A stretch of DNA of 64,000 bases from Zoroaster sp. YZ-2022 (GCA_029582265.1 JAQQFT010000023.1:1575071-1639070), one strand, 5' to 3'. Shown: positions 28,781 to 41,400, counted from the first letter of the stretch. Notes: generated from the letters alone by a model not told the origin. A program made the numbers and translations.

Positions 28781-30402
28781 GGTAATAACTTTTAAAGTTT
28801 TCAAGGGAGGCCGATAATTTTATATCTAAATTAAAGCTTAGGTTCTCCCCTTTCATAAAAACACCATACTTTTGAATTTGGATAATTATTTCGTACCTTA
28901 AACGGCCTCCATGGACACTTAGCCCTCTGTAAAATACGGTCAACTTGCATGCGGTTTCACCGCAAACAATACAGCACTATACAGTCTTACGAAAACAACT
29001 TTCTAGGGTTGGGAATAACTTTTAAAGTTTTCAAGGGAGGCCGATAATTTGTTATCTAAATTAAAGCTTAGGTTCTCCCCTTTCAGAAAAACACCATACT
29101 TTTGAATTTGGATAATTATTTCGTACCTTAAACGGCCTCCATGGACACTTAGCCCTCTGTAAAATACGGTCAACTTGCATGCGGTTTCACCGCAAACAAT
29201 ACAGCACTATACAGTGTTACAAAAAAAACATTTCTAGGGTTGGTAATAACTTTTAAAGTTTTCAAGGTAGGCCGATAATTTTATATCTAAATTAAAGCTT
29301 AGGTTCTCGCCTTTCGTAAAAACACCATACATTTGAATTTGGATAATTATTTCGTACCTTAAACGGCCTCCATGGACACTTAACCATCTGTAAAATACGG
29401 TCAACTTGTATGCGGTTTCACCGCAAACAATACAGCACTGTACAGTGTTACAAAAAAAACATTTCTAGGGTTGGGAATAACTTTTAAAGTTTTCAAGGGA
29501 GGCCGATAATTTTATATCTAAATTAAAGCTTAGGTTCTCCCCTTTCAGAAAAACACCATACTTTTGAATTTGGATAATTATTTCGTACCTTAAACGGCCT
29601 CCATGGACACTTAGCCCTCTGTAAAATACGGTCAACTTGCATGCGGTTTCACCGCAAACAATACAGCACTATACAGTGTTACAAAAAAACATTTCTAGGG
29701 TTGGTAATAACTTTTAAAGTTTTCAAGGTAGGCCGATAATTTTATATCTAAATTAAAGCTTAGGTTCTCGCTTTCAGAAAACACCATACTTTTGAATTTG
29801 GATAATTATTTCGTACCTTAAACGGCCTCCATGGACACTTAACCATCTGCAAAATACGGTCAACTTGCATGCGGTTTCACCGCAAACAATACAGCACTAT
29901 ACAGTGTTACAAAAAAAAAACATTTCTTGGGTTGGGAATAACTTTTAAAGTTTCCAAGGGAGGCCGATAATTTTATATCTAAATTAAAGCTTAGGTTCTC
30001 CCCTTTCATAAAAACACCATACTTTTGAATTTGGATAATTATTACGTACCTTAAACGGCCTCCATGGACACTTAGCCCTCTGTAAAATACGGTCAACTTG
30101 CATGCGGTTTCACCGCAAACAATACAGAACTATAGAGTGTTACACCCAAATCAAGTCTCGGGTTGGGAATAAGTTTGAAAGTTTTCAAGTGAGGCCGATA
30201 ATTGTTATATCTAAATTAAAGCTTAGGTTCTCCCTTTCAGAAAAACACCATACTTTTGAATTTGGATAATTATTTCGTACCTTAAACGGCCTCCATGGAC
30301 ACTTAACCATCTGTAAAATACGGTCAACTTGCATGCGGTTTCACCGCAAACAATACAGCACTATACAGTCTTACGAAAAAAAACATTTCTAGGGTTGGTA
30401 AT
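28781..30402 (+). repeat. Two-monomer periodicity of the GGTTGGTAATAAC class
   Basis: The phrase GGTAATAAC (usual form GGGAATAAC) begins at 28781, 29242, 29703 and 30397. The spacings are 461, 461 and 694 bp, that is two, two and three monomers. Earlier members at 26945 and 27863 are each four monomers from the next. This suggests a local dimeric higher-order unit with slippage, weaker than the one in the right array. Confidence 0.6.
29436..29447. repeat. Perfect 12-bp palindrome CACTGTACAGTG (copy 2)
   Basis: The site sits in the same linked context as copy 1: CTTGTATGCGG upstream, and a preceding monomer with CTTTCGTAAAAACACC and CATACATTTG. It lies 5040 bp, 22 monomers, after copy 1. Confidence 0.9.
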
Positions 30403-32278
30403 AACTTTTAAAGTTTTCAAGGCAGGCCGATAATTTTATATCTAAATTAAAGCTTAGGTTCTCGCCTTTCGTAAAAACACCATACTTTTGAATTTGGATA
30501 ATTATTTCGTACCTTAAACGGCCTCCATGGACACTTAACCATCTGTAAAATACGGTCAACTTGCATGCGGTTTCACAGCAAACAATACAGCACTATACAG
30601 TGTTACAAAAAACATTTCTAGGGTTGGGAATAACTTTTAAAGTTTTCAAGGAAGGCCGATAATTTTATATCTAAATTAAAGCTTAGGTTCTCCCTTTCAG
30701 AAAACACCATACTTTTGAATTTGGATAATTATTTCGTACCTTAAACGGCCTCCATGGACACTTAGCCCTCTGTAAAATACGGTCAACTTGCATGCGGTTT
30801 CACCGCAAACAATACAGCACTATACAGTGTTACAAAAAAAACATTTCTAGGGTTGGGAATAACTTTTAAAGTTTTCAAGGGAGGCCGATAATTTTATATC
30901 TAAATTAAAGCTTAGGTTCTTTCAGAAAAACACCATACTTTTGAATTTGGATAATTATTTCGTACCTTAAACGGCCTCCATGGACACTTAACCATCTGTA
31001 AAATACGGTCAACTTGCATGGGGTTTCACCGCAAACAATACAGCACTATACAGTGTTACGAAAAAACATTTCTAGGGTTGGGAATAACTTTTAAAGTTTT
31101 CAAGGGAGGCCGATAATTTTATATCTAAATTAAAGCTTAGGTTCTCCCTTTCAGAAAAAACACCATACTTTTGAATTTGGATAATTATTTCGTACCTTAA
31201 ACGGCCTCCATGGACACTTAGCCCTCTGTAAAATACGGTCAACTTGCATGCGGTTTCACCGCAAACAATACAGCACTATACAGTGTTACAAAAACATTTC
31301 TAGGGTTGGGATAACTTTTAAAGTTTTCAAGGAGGCCGATAATTTTATATCTAAATTAAAGCTTAGGTTCTCCCCTTCAGAAAAACACCATACTTTTGAA
31401 TTTGGATAATTATTTCGTACCTTAAACGGCCTCCATGGACACTTAGCCATCTGTAAAATACGGTCAACTTGCATGCGGTTTCACCGCAAACAATACAGCA
31501 CTATACAGTGTTACAAAAAACATTTCTAGGGTTGGGAATAACTTTTAAAGTTTTCAAGGGAGGCCGATAATTTTATATCTAAATTAAAGCTTAGGTTCTC
31601 CCCTTTCAGAAAAACACCATACTTTTGAATTTGGATAATTATTTCGTACCTTAAACGGCCTCCATGGACACTTAACCATCTGTAAAATACGGTCAACTTG
31701 CATGCGGTTTCACCGCAAACAATACAGCACTATAGAGTGTTACAAAAACATTTCTAGGGTTGGGAATAACTTTTAAAGTTTTCAAGGGAGGCCGATAATT
31801 TTATATCTAAATTAAAGCTTAGGTTCTCCCCTTTCAGAAAAACACCATACTTTTGAATTTGGATAATTATTTCGTACCTTAAACGGCCTCCATGGACACT
31901 TAACCATCTGTAAAATACGGTCAACTTGCATGCGGTTTCACCGCAAACAATACAGCACTATACAGTGTTACAAAAAACATTTCTAGGGTTGGGAATAACT
32001 TTAAAGTTTTCAAGGGAGGCCGATAATTTTATATCTAAATTAAAGCTTAGGTTCTCCCTTTCAGAAAACACCATACCTTTGAATTTGGATAATTATTTCG
32101 TACCTTAAACGGCCTCCATGGACACTTAACCATCTGTAAAATACGGTCAACTTGCATGCGGTTTCACCGCAAACAATACAGCACTATACAGTGTTACGAA
32201 AAACATTTCTAGGGTTGGTAATAACTTTTAAAGTTTTCAAGGAGGCCGATAATTTTATATCTAAATTAAAGCTTAGGT

Positions 32279-32294
32279 TCTCCCCATAGGGAGA
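32279..32294 (+). other. Private micro-hairpin TCTCCC-CATA-GGGAGA
   Basis: In this one monomer the usual CTCCCCTTTCAGAAAAACACC stretch is replaced so that a perfect six-base inverted repeat with a four-base loop appears. I saw it in no other monomer. It looks like a templated (hairpin-copied) mutation. Confidence 0.7.
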
Positions 32295-33560
32295 GACACC
32301 ATACTTTTGAATTTGGATAATTATTTCGTACATTAAACGGCCTCCATGGACACTTAGCCATCTGTAAAATACGGTCAACTTGCATGCGGTTTCACCGCAA
32401 ACAATACAGCACTATACAGTGTTACAAAAAAACATTTCTAGGGTTGGGAATAACTTTTAAAGTTTTCAAGGGAGGCCGATAATTTTATATCTAAATTAAA
32501 GCTTAGGTTCTCCCCTTTCAGAAAACACCATACTTTTGAATTTGGATAATTATTTCGTACCTTAAACGGCCTCCATGGACACTTAGCCCTCTGTAAAATA
32601 CGGTCAACTTGCATGCGGTTTCACCGCAAACAATACAGCACTATACAGTGTTACAAAAAAAACATTTCTAGGGTTGGTAATAACTTTTAAAGTTTTCAAG
32701 GGAGGCCGATAATTTTATATCTAAATTAAAGCTTAGGTTCTCGCCTTTCGTAAAAACACCATACATTTGAATTTGGATAATTATTTCGTACCTTAAACGG
32801 CCTCCATGGACACTTAGCCGTCTGTAAAATACGGTCAACTTGCATGCGGTTTCACCGCAAACAATACAGCACTATACAGTGTTACAAAAAAACATTTCTA
32901 GGGTTGGGAATTACGTTTTAAGGTTTCGAGTGAGGCCGATAATTGTTTATCTAAATTAAAGCTTAGGTTCTCCCCTTTCAGAAAAACACCATACTTTTGA
33001 ATTTGGATAATTATTTCGTACCTTAAACGGCCTCCATGGACACTTAACCATCTGTAAAATACGGTCAACTTGTATGCGGTTTCACCGCAAACAATACAGC
33101 ACTATACAGTCTTACGAAAACAACTTTCTAGGGTTGGGAATAACTTTTAAAGTTTTCAAGGGAGGCCGATAATTGTTTATCTAAATTAAAGCTTAGGTTC
33201 TCCCCTTTCAGAAAAACACCATACTTTTGAATTTGGATAATTATTTCGTACCTTAAACGGCCTCCATGGACACTTAGCCCTCTGTAAAATACGGTCAACT
33301 TGCATGCGGTTTCACCGCAAACAATACAGCACTATACAGTGTTACAAAAAAAACATTTCTAGGGTTGGTAATAACTTTTAAAGTTTTCAAGGGAGGCCGA
33401 TAATTTTATATCTAAATTAAAGCTGAGGTTCTCGCCTTTCAGAAAAACACCATACTTTTGAATTTGGATAATTATTTCGTACCTTAAACGGCCTCCATGG
33501 ACACTTAACCATCTGTAAAATACGGTCAACTTGTATGCGGTTTCACCGCAAACAATACAG

Positions 33561-33572
33561 CACTGTACAGTG
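33561..33572. repeat. Perfect 12-bp palindrome CACTGTACAGTG (copy 3)
   Basis: CTTGTATGCGG is again present upstream. The preceding monomer has TCGCCTTTCAG rather than TCGCCTTTCGT, so the haplotype is partly eroded. It lies 4125 bp, 18 monomers, after copy 2. Confidence 0.9.
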
Positions 33573-34942
33573 TTACAAAAAGAACATTTCTAGGGTTGGG
33601 AATAACTTTTAAAGTTTTCAAGGGAGGCCAATAATTTTATATCTAAATTAAAGCTTAGGTTCTCCGCTTTCAGAAAAACACCATACTTTCGAATTTGGAT
33701 AATTATTTCGTACCTTAAACGGCCTCCATGGACACTTAGCCATCTGAAAAATACGGTCAACTTGCACGCGGTTTCACCGCAAACAATACAGCACTATACA
33801 GTCTTACGAAAACAACTTTCTAGGGTTGGGAATAACTTTTAAAGTTTTCAAGGGAGGCCGATAATGTTTTATCTAAATTAAAGCTTAGGTTCTCCCCTTT
33901 CAGAAAAACACCATACTTTTGAATTTGGATAATTATTTCGTACCTTAAACGGCCTCCATGGACACTTAACCATCTGTAAAATACGGTCAACTTGCATGCG
34001 GTTTCACCGCAAACAATACAGCACTATACAGTCTTTACAAAAAAAAATCTAGGATTGGGAATAACCTTTAAAGTTTTCAAGGGAGGCCGATAATTGTTTA
34101 TCTAAATTAAAGCTTAGGTTCTGCCCTTTCAGAAAAACACCATACTTTTGAATTTGGATAATTATTTCGTACCTTAAACGGCCTCCATGGACACTTAGCC
34201 CTCTGTAAAATACGGTCAACTTGCATGCGGTTTCACCGCAAACAATACAGCACTATACAGTGTTACAAACAAAACATTTCTAGGGTTGGTAATAACTTTA
34301 AAGTTTTCAAGGGAGGCCGATAATTTTATATCTAAATTAAAGCTTAGGTTCTCCCTTTCAGAAAAAACACCATACTTTTTGAATTTGGATAATTATTTCG
34401 TACCTTAAACGGCCTCCATGGACACTTAACCATCTGTAAATATACGGTCAACTTGCATGCGGTTTCACCGCAAACAATACAGCACTATACAGTCTTACAA
34501 AAAACATTTCTAGGGTTGGGAATAACTTTTAAAGTTTTCAATGGAGGCCGATAATTTTATATCTAAATTAAAGCTTAGGTTCTCCCCTTTCAGAAAAACA
34601 CCATACTTTTGAATTTGGATAATTATTTCGTACCTTAAACGGCCTCCATGGACACTTAGCCCTCTGTAAAATACGGTCAACTTGCATGCGGTTTCACCGC
34701 AAACAATACAGCACTATACAGTGTTACGAAAAAAACATTTCTAGGGTTGGGAATAACTTTTAAAGTTTTCAAGGGAGGCCGATAATTTTATATCTAAATT
34801 AAAGCTTAGGTTCTCGCCTTTCGTAAAAACACCATACATTTGAATTTGGATAATTATTTCGTACCTTAAACGGCCTCCATGGACACTTAACCATCTGTAA
34901 AATACGGTCAACTTGTATGCGGTTTCACCGCAAACAATACAG

Positions 34943-34954
34943 CACTGTACAGTG
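34943..34954. repeat. Perfect 12-bp palindrome CACTGTACAGTG (copy 4)
   Basis: The full linked haplotype is present: the preceding monomer has CTTTCGTAAAAACACC and CATACATTTG, followed by AACCATCTG and CTTGTATGCGG. It lies 1382 bp, six monomers, after copy 3. Confidence 0.9.
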
Positions 34955-36093
34955 TTACAAAAAAAACATTTCTAGGGTTGGGAATAACTTTTAAAGTTTT
35001 CAAGGGAGGCCGATAATTTTATATCTAAATTAAAGCTGAGGTTCTCCCCTTTCAGAAAAACACCATACTTTTGAATTTGGATAATTATTTCGTACCTTAA
35101 ACGGCCTCCATGGACACTTAACCATCTGTAAAATACGGTCAACTTGCATGCGGTTTCACCGCAAACAATACAGCACTATACAGTCTTACGAAAAAAACAT
35201 TTCTAGGGTTGGGAATAACTTTTAAAGTTTTCAAGGGAGGCCGATAATTTTATATCTAAATTAAAGCTTAGGTTCTCCCCTTTCATAAAAACACCATACT
35301 TTTGAATTTGGATAATTATTTCGTACCTTAAACGGCCTCCATGGACACTTAACCATCTGTAAAATACGGTCAACTTGCATGCGGTTTCACCGCAAACAAT
35401 ACAGCACTATACAGTCTTACGAAAAAATTTTTTCTAGGGTTGGGAATAACTTTTAAAGTTTTCAAGTGAGGCCGATAATTTTATATCTAAATTAAAGCTT
35501 AGGTTCTCCCCTTTCATAAAAACACCATACTTTTGAATTTGGATAATTATTTCGTACCTTAAACGGCCTCCATGGACACTTAGCCCTCTGTAAAATACGG
35601 TCAACTTGCATGCGGTTTCACCGCAAACAATACAGCACTATACAGTGTTACAAAAAACATTTCTAGGGTTGGGAATAACATTTAAAGTTTTCAAGGGAGG
35701 CCGATAATTTTATATCTAAATTAAAGCTTAGGTTCTCCCCTTTCGTAAAAACACCATACTTTTGAATTTGGATAATTATTTCGTACCTTAAACGGCCTCC
35801 ATGGACACTTAGCCATCTGTAAAATACGGTCAACTTGCATGCGGTTTCACCGCAAACAATACAGCACTATACAGTGTTACAAAAAAAAATTTCTAGGGTT
35901 GGTAATAACTTTTAAAGTTTTCAAGGAGGCCGATAATTTTATATCTAAATTAAAGCTTACGTTCTCCCCTTTCATAAAAACACCATACATTTGAATTTGG
36001 ATAATTATTTCGTACCTTAAACGGCCTCCATGGACACTTAACCATCTGTAAAATACGGTCAACTTGTATGCGGTTTCACCGCAAACAATACAG

Positions 36094-36105
36094 CACTGTA
36101 CAGTG
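36094..36105. repeat. Perfect 12-bp palindrome CACTGTACAGTG (copy 5)
   Basis: CTTGTATGCGG is upstream. The preceding monomer has CTTTCATAAAAACACC and CATACATTTG. It lies 1151 bp, five monomers, after copy 4. Confidence 0.9.
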
Positions 36106-37921
36106 TTACAAAAAAAACATTTCTAGGGTTGGGAATAACTTTTAAAGTTTTCAAGGGAGGCCGATAATTTTATATCTAAATTAAAGCTTAGGTTCTCCCC
36201 TTTCAGAAAAACACCATACTTTTGAATTTGGATAATTATTTCGTACCTTAAACGGCCTCCATGGACACTTAGCCCTCTGTAAAATACGGTCAACTTGCAT
36301 GCGGTTTCACCGCAAACAATACAGCACTATACAGTGTTACAAAAAACATTTCTAGGGTTGGGAATAACTTTTAAAGTTTTCAAGGGAGGCCGATAATTTT
36401 ATATCTAAATTAAAGCTTAGGTTCTCCCCTTTCAGAAAAACACCATACTTTTGAATTTGGATAATTAATTCGTACATTAAACGGCCTCCATGGACACTTA
36501 GCCATCTGTAAAATACGGTCAACTTGCATGCGGTTTCACCGCAAACAATACAGCACTATACAGTGTTACAAAAAAACATTTCTAGGGTTGGGAATAACTT
36601 TTAAAGTTTTCAAGAGAGGCCGATAATTTTATACCTAAATTAAATCGTAGGTTCTCCCCTTTCAGAAAAACACCATACTTTTGAATTTGGATAATTATTT
36701 CGTACCTTAAACGGCCTCCATGGACACTTAACCCTCTGTAAAATACGGTCAACTTGCATGCGGTTTCACCGCAAACAATACAGCACTATACAGTGTTACA
36801 AAAAAACATTTCTAGGGTTGGGAATAACTTTTAAAGTTTTCAAGGGAGGCCGATAATTTTATATCTAAATTAAAGCTTAGGTTCTCCCCTTTCAGAAAAA
36901 CACCATACTTTTGAATTTGGATAATTATTTCGTACCTTAAACGGCCTCCATGGACACTTAGCCCTCTGTAAAATACGGTCAACTTGCATGCGGTTTCACC
37001 GCAAACAATACAGCACTATACAGTGTTACAAAAAACATGTCTAGGTTGGGAATAACTTTTAAAGTTTTCAAGGAGGCCGATAATTTTATATCTAAATTAA
37101 AGCTTAGGTTCTCCCTTTCATAAAACACCATACATTTGAATTTGGATAATTATTTCGTACCTTAAACGGCCTCCATGGACACTTAGCCATCTGTAAAATA
37201 CGGTCAACTTGCATGCGGTTTCACCGCAAACAATACAGCACTATACAGTGTTACAAAAACAACATTTCTAGGGTTGGGAATAACTTTTAAAGTTTTCAAG
37301 GGAGGCCGATAATTGTATATCTAAATTAAAGCTTAGGTTCTCCCCTTTCAGAAAAACACCATACTTTTGAATTTGGATAATTATTTCGTACCTTAAACGG
37401 CCTCCATGGACACTTAGCCCTCTGTAAAATACGGTCAACTTGCATGCGGTTTCACCGCAAACAATACAGCACTATACAGTGTTACAAAAAACATTTCTAG
37501 GGTTGGTAATAACTTTTAAAGTTTTCAAGAGAGGCCGATAATTTTATATCTAAATTAAAGCTTAGGTTCTCTCCTTTCGTAAAAACACCATACTTTTGAA
37601 TTTGGATAATTATTTCGTACCTTAAACGGCCTCCATGGACACTTAGCCCTCTGTAAAATACGGTCAACTTGCATGCGGTTTCACCGCAAACAATACAGCA
37701 CTATACAGTGTTACAAAAAACATTTCTAGGGTTGGGAATAACTTTTAAAGTTTTCAAGGGAGGCCGATAATTTTATATCTAAATTAAAGCTTAGGTTCTC
37801 CCTTCAGAAAAACACCATACTTTTGAATTTGGATAATTATTTCGTACCTTAAACGGCCTCCATGGACACTTAGCCATCTGTAAAATACGGTCAACTTGCA
37901 TGCGGTTTCACCGCAAACAAT

Positions 37922-38421
37922 NNNNNNNNNNNNNNNNNNNNNNNNNNNNNNNNNNNNNNNNNNNNNNNNNNNNNNNNNNNNNNNNNNNNNNNNNNNNNNN
38001 NNNNNNNNNNNNNNNNNNNNNNNNNNNNNNNNNNNNNNNNNNNNNNNNNNNNNNNNNNNNNNNNNNNNNNNNNNNNNNNNNNNNNNNNNNNNNNNNNNNN
38101 NNNNNNNNNNNNNNNNNNNNNNNNNNNNNNNNNNNNNNNNNNNNNNNNNNNNNNNNNNNNNNNNNNNNNNNNNNNNNNNNNNNNNNNNNNNNNNNNNNNN
38201 NNNNNNNNNNNNNNNNNNNNNNNNNNNNNNNNNNNNNNNNNNNNNNNNNNNNNNNNNNNNNNNNNNNNNNNNNNNNNNNNNNNNNNNNNNNNNNNNNNNN
38301 NNNNNNNNNNNNNNNNNNNNNNNNNNNNNNNNNNNNNNNNNNNNNNNNNNNNNNNNNNNNNNNNNNNNNNNNNNNNNNNNNNNNNNNNNNNNNNNNNNNN
38401 NNNNNNNNNNNNNNNNNNNNN
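37922..38421. other. Assembly gap, exactly 500 N
   Basis: All 500 positions are N. The size is identical to the second gap, so it is a placeholder and not a measured distance. Monomer orientation flips across it. Confidence 0.98.
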
Positions 38422-41400
38422 GCCTCCTTGAAAACTTTAAAGATTATTCCCAATCCTAGAAATGTTTTTTGTAACTTGCTGTATAGTGCCGTATTGTTTG
38501 ACAGTGAAACCGCATGCAAGTTGACGGTATTTTACAGAGGGCGCTAAGTGTCCATAGAACCGTTTAAGGTACGAATAAATTATCCAAATTCAAAAGTATG
38601 GTGTTTTTCTGAAAGGGGAGAACCTAAACTTTAATTTAGACGTACAAATTATCAGCCTCGCTTGGAAACTTTTAAAGTTATTCCCAACCATAGAAATGTT
38701 TTTTTTTGTAACACTGTATAGTGCTGTATTGTTTGCGGTGCCGAAACCTCATGCAAGTTGATTGCAGTGTATTTACAGAGGGCTAAGTGTCCGCCATGGA
38801 GGCCGTTTAAATTGCAATGAATAAATTATCCAAATTCAAATGTATGCTGTTTTCTCGAAAGGGAGAACCTAAAGCTGGTTAATTTAGATATAAAATTATC
38901 AAGCACTCCCTTGAAAACTTTAAAGTTATTCCAACCATAGAAATGTTTTTTTGCGTAACACTGTAGTGCTGTATTGTTTGCGGTGGAAACCGCATGCAGA
39001 GTTGACGGTATTTTACAGAGGCTACGTGTCCATGGAGGCCGTTTAAGGGTACCGAAAAAATTATCCAAATTCAAATGTATGGTGTTTTTCTGAAAGGGGA
39101 GGCCTAAACTTTAATTTAGATATAAAATTATCTGACCTCCTTTGAAAACTTCAAAGTTATTCCCAACCATAGAAATGTTTTTCTTTGTAACACTGTATAG
39201 TGCTGGTATTGTTTTGCGGGTGAAACCGCATGCAAGTTGACGGTATTTTACAGAGGCTTAAGTGTCCATGGAGGCCGTTTAAGGTACGAAAAAATTATCC
39301 AAATTCAAAAGAGTAGTGGTGTTTTTCTGAAAGGGGAGAACCTAAGCTTTTAATTTAGATATAAAATGATCGGCCTCCTTGAAACTTTAAAAAGTTATTC
39401 CCAACCATAGAAATGTTTTTTTGTAACACTGTATAGTGCTGTATTGTTTGCGGTGAAACCACATGCAAGTTGACAGGTATTTACAGAGGGCTAAGTGTCC
39501 ATGGAGGCCGTTTAAGGTACGAAACAATTTAATTATCCAAATTCAAAAGTATGGTGTTTTTCTGAAAGGAGAGAACCTCAGCCTTAATCCAGATATAAAA
39601 TTATCGGCCTCCCATGAAAACTTTAAAAGTTATTCCCAACCCTAGAAATGTTTCTTTGTAACACTGTATGGTGCTGGTATTGTTGCGGTGAAACCGCCAG
39701 GACAGGTTGACGGTATTATTTTACAGAGGCTAAGCTGTCGGCATGGAGGCCGTTTGGGTACCCGAAAAAAATTCCCAAATTCAAAAGTATGGTGTTTTTC
39801 TGAAAGGGGAGAACCTAAGCTTTTAATTTAGATATAAAATGATCTGCCTCCTTGAAAACTTTAAAAAGTTATTCCCAATCCTAGAAATGTTTTTTGTAAC
39901 ACTGTACAGTGTTGTATTGTTGTTTGCGGTGAAACCGCATGCAAGTTGACGGTATTTTTACAGAGGGCTAAGCGTCCATGGAGGTCACGTTTAAAGGTAC
40001 GAATAAATTATCCCAAATTCAAAAAGTATGGTGTTTTTCTGAAAGGGAGAACCTGACTTAATTTGAAGATGAAATGATCGCCCCTTGAAACTTTGGAAAA
40101 GTTATTGCAACCCTAGAAAATGTTTTTTTTTGTAACACTTTGTATAGTGCTGTATTGTTTGCGGTGAAACCGCATGAAGTTAATGAAATGCCAGTATTTT
40201 ACAGGGACTGAAAGGAGGTGTCCATGGAGAGCCGTTTAAGGTACCAGAAACAATTATCCAAATTCAAAAGTATGGTGTTTTTTCTGAAAAGGAAGAACCT
40301 AAGCTTTAATTTAGATATATAAAATGATCGGCCTCCCTTGAAAACTTTAAAAGTTATTCCCAACCCTCGAAATGTTTTTTTTGTAACACTGTATAGTGCC
40401 GTATTGTTTGCGGTGAAACCGCATGCAAGTTGGACGGATATTTTACAGAGGGCTAAGTGTCCATGGAGGCCGTTTGAGGTACTGAATACAATATATCCAA
40501 ATTCAAAGTATGGTGTTTTTTCTGAAAGGGAGAACCTAAGCTTTAATTTAGATATAAAATTATCGGCCTTCCTTGAAAACTTTAAAAGTTATTCCCAAAC
40601 CATAGGAAATGTTTTTTTTGTAACACTGTATAGTGCTGTATTGTTTGCGGTGAAACCTCATGCAAATTTGACGGTATTTTACAGAGGGCTAAGTGTCCAC
40701 ATGGAGGCCGTTTAAGGTACGAAAAAATAATTCAAGATTCAAATGTATATGTTTTTCTGAAAGGGGAAGAACCTAAAGCTTTAATTTAGATATATAAAAT
40801 TATCGGCCTCCCTTAGAAACTTTAAAACGTTATTCCCAAACCATAGAAATGTTTTTTTTGTAACACTGTATAGTGCTGTATTGTTTGCGGATGAAACCGC
40901 ATGCAAGTTGACGGTATTTACAGAGGGCTAACGTGTCCATGGAAGCCGTTTAAGGTACGAATTATCAAATATCCAAATTCAAAAGTATGGTGTTTTTTCT
41001 GGTGTTTTTCAAAGGGGAGAAGCTAAAAGCTTTAATTTAGATATAAAATTATCAGCCTCAACTTTGAAAACTTTAAGTTCTTCCCAACCATAGAAGCATC
41101 TTGTTTTTTTTGTAACTTACTGTATGAGTGCTGTGTATTGTTTGCGGTGAAACCGCATGCACAGTTGATGACGGTATTTTACAGAGGGCTAAGTGTTCCA
41201 TGGAGGCCGTTTAAGGTACAGAAAAATTATCCAAATTCAAAAGTATGTGTTTTTCCGAAAGGGAAGAACCTAAAAGCTTTAATTTAGATATAAAAATTAT
41301 CGGCCTTCCTTGAAAACTTTAAAGTTCTTCCCAACCCTAGAAATGTTTTTGTGTAAAACACTGTATAGAAAGCTGTATTGTTTGCGAGGTTGAGAACCAC

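Larger units (their letters stand above)
1..37921 (+). repeat. Left satellite array, ~165 head-to-tail copies of a ~229-230 bp monomer
   Basis: The same unit recurs without interruption. Starts of the phrase ACGGTCAACT fall at 1, 231, 456 and 688, and between two marker monomers at 24396 and 29436 there are 22 units in 5040 bp (229.1 bp each). All copies face the same way. Identity between copies is very high by eye; most differences are single substitutions or changes in the length of an A-run. No unrelated insertion, transposon or gene interrupts the array. The array begins before the window and ends at a run of N, so neither natural edge is visible. The family is not one I recognise. A heterochromatic location is inferred from the size and homogeneity of the array, not from any diagnostic motif. 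Confidence 0.97.
13580..37921 (+). repeat. Left array, GCGG-dominant subfamily block
   Basis: From about 13.6 kb essentially every monomer reads GCATGCGG (which contains a GCATGC SphI site). Most also read CTAGGGTTGGG instead of CTATGGTTGGG, and CTTAGCCCTCTG or CTTAGCCATCTG instead of CTTAACCATCTG. A single GGGG monomer reappears near 31018. Additional marker classes occur inside the block, notably monomers with GGTTGGTAATAAC and monomers with CTTTCGTAAAAACACC. All copies retain TACGGTCAAC, which separates this block from the middle and right arrays. Confidence 0.85.

Noticed and set aside
1..37921. CRISPR array
   Set aside because: The repeat unit is ~230 bp with no alternating short repeat and unique spacer; the whole unit is conserved.
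1..37921. Tandem tRNA, 5S rRNA or other RNA genes
   Set aside because: No tRNA cloverleaf, no A-box/B-box pair at suitable spacing and no recognisable rRNA core in the monomer. GGTTCTC resembles a B-box start only superficially.
37896..38547. Open frames of about 190-215 codons across the first N gap, and similar ones across the second
   Set aside because: They consist mainly of undetermined codons from the N run, with satellite sequence at each end.
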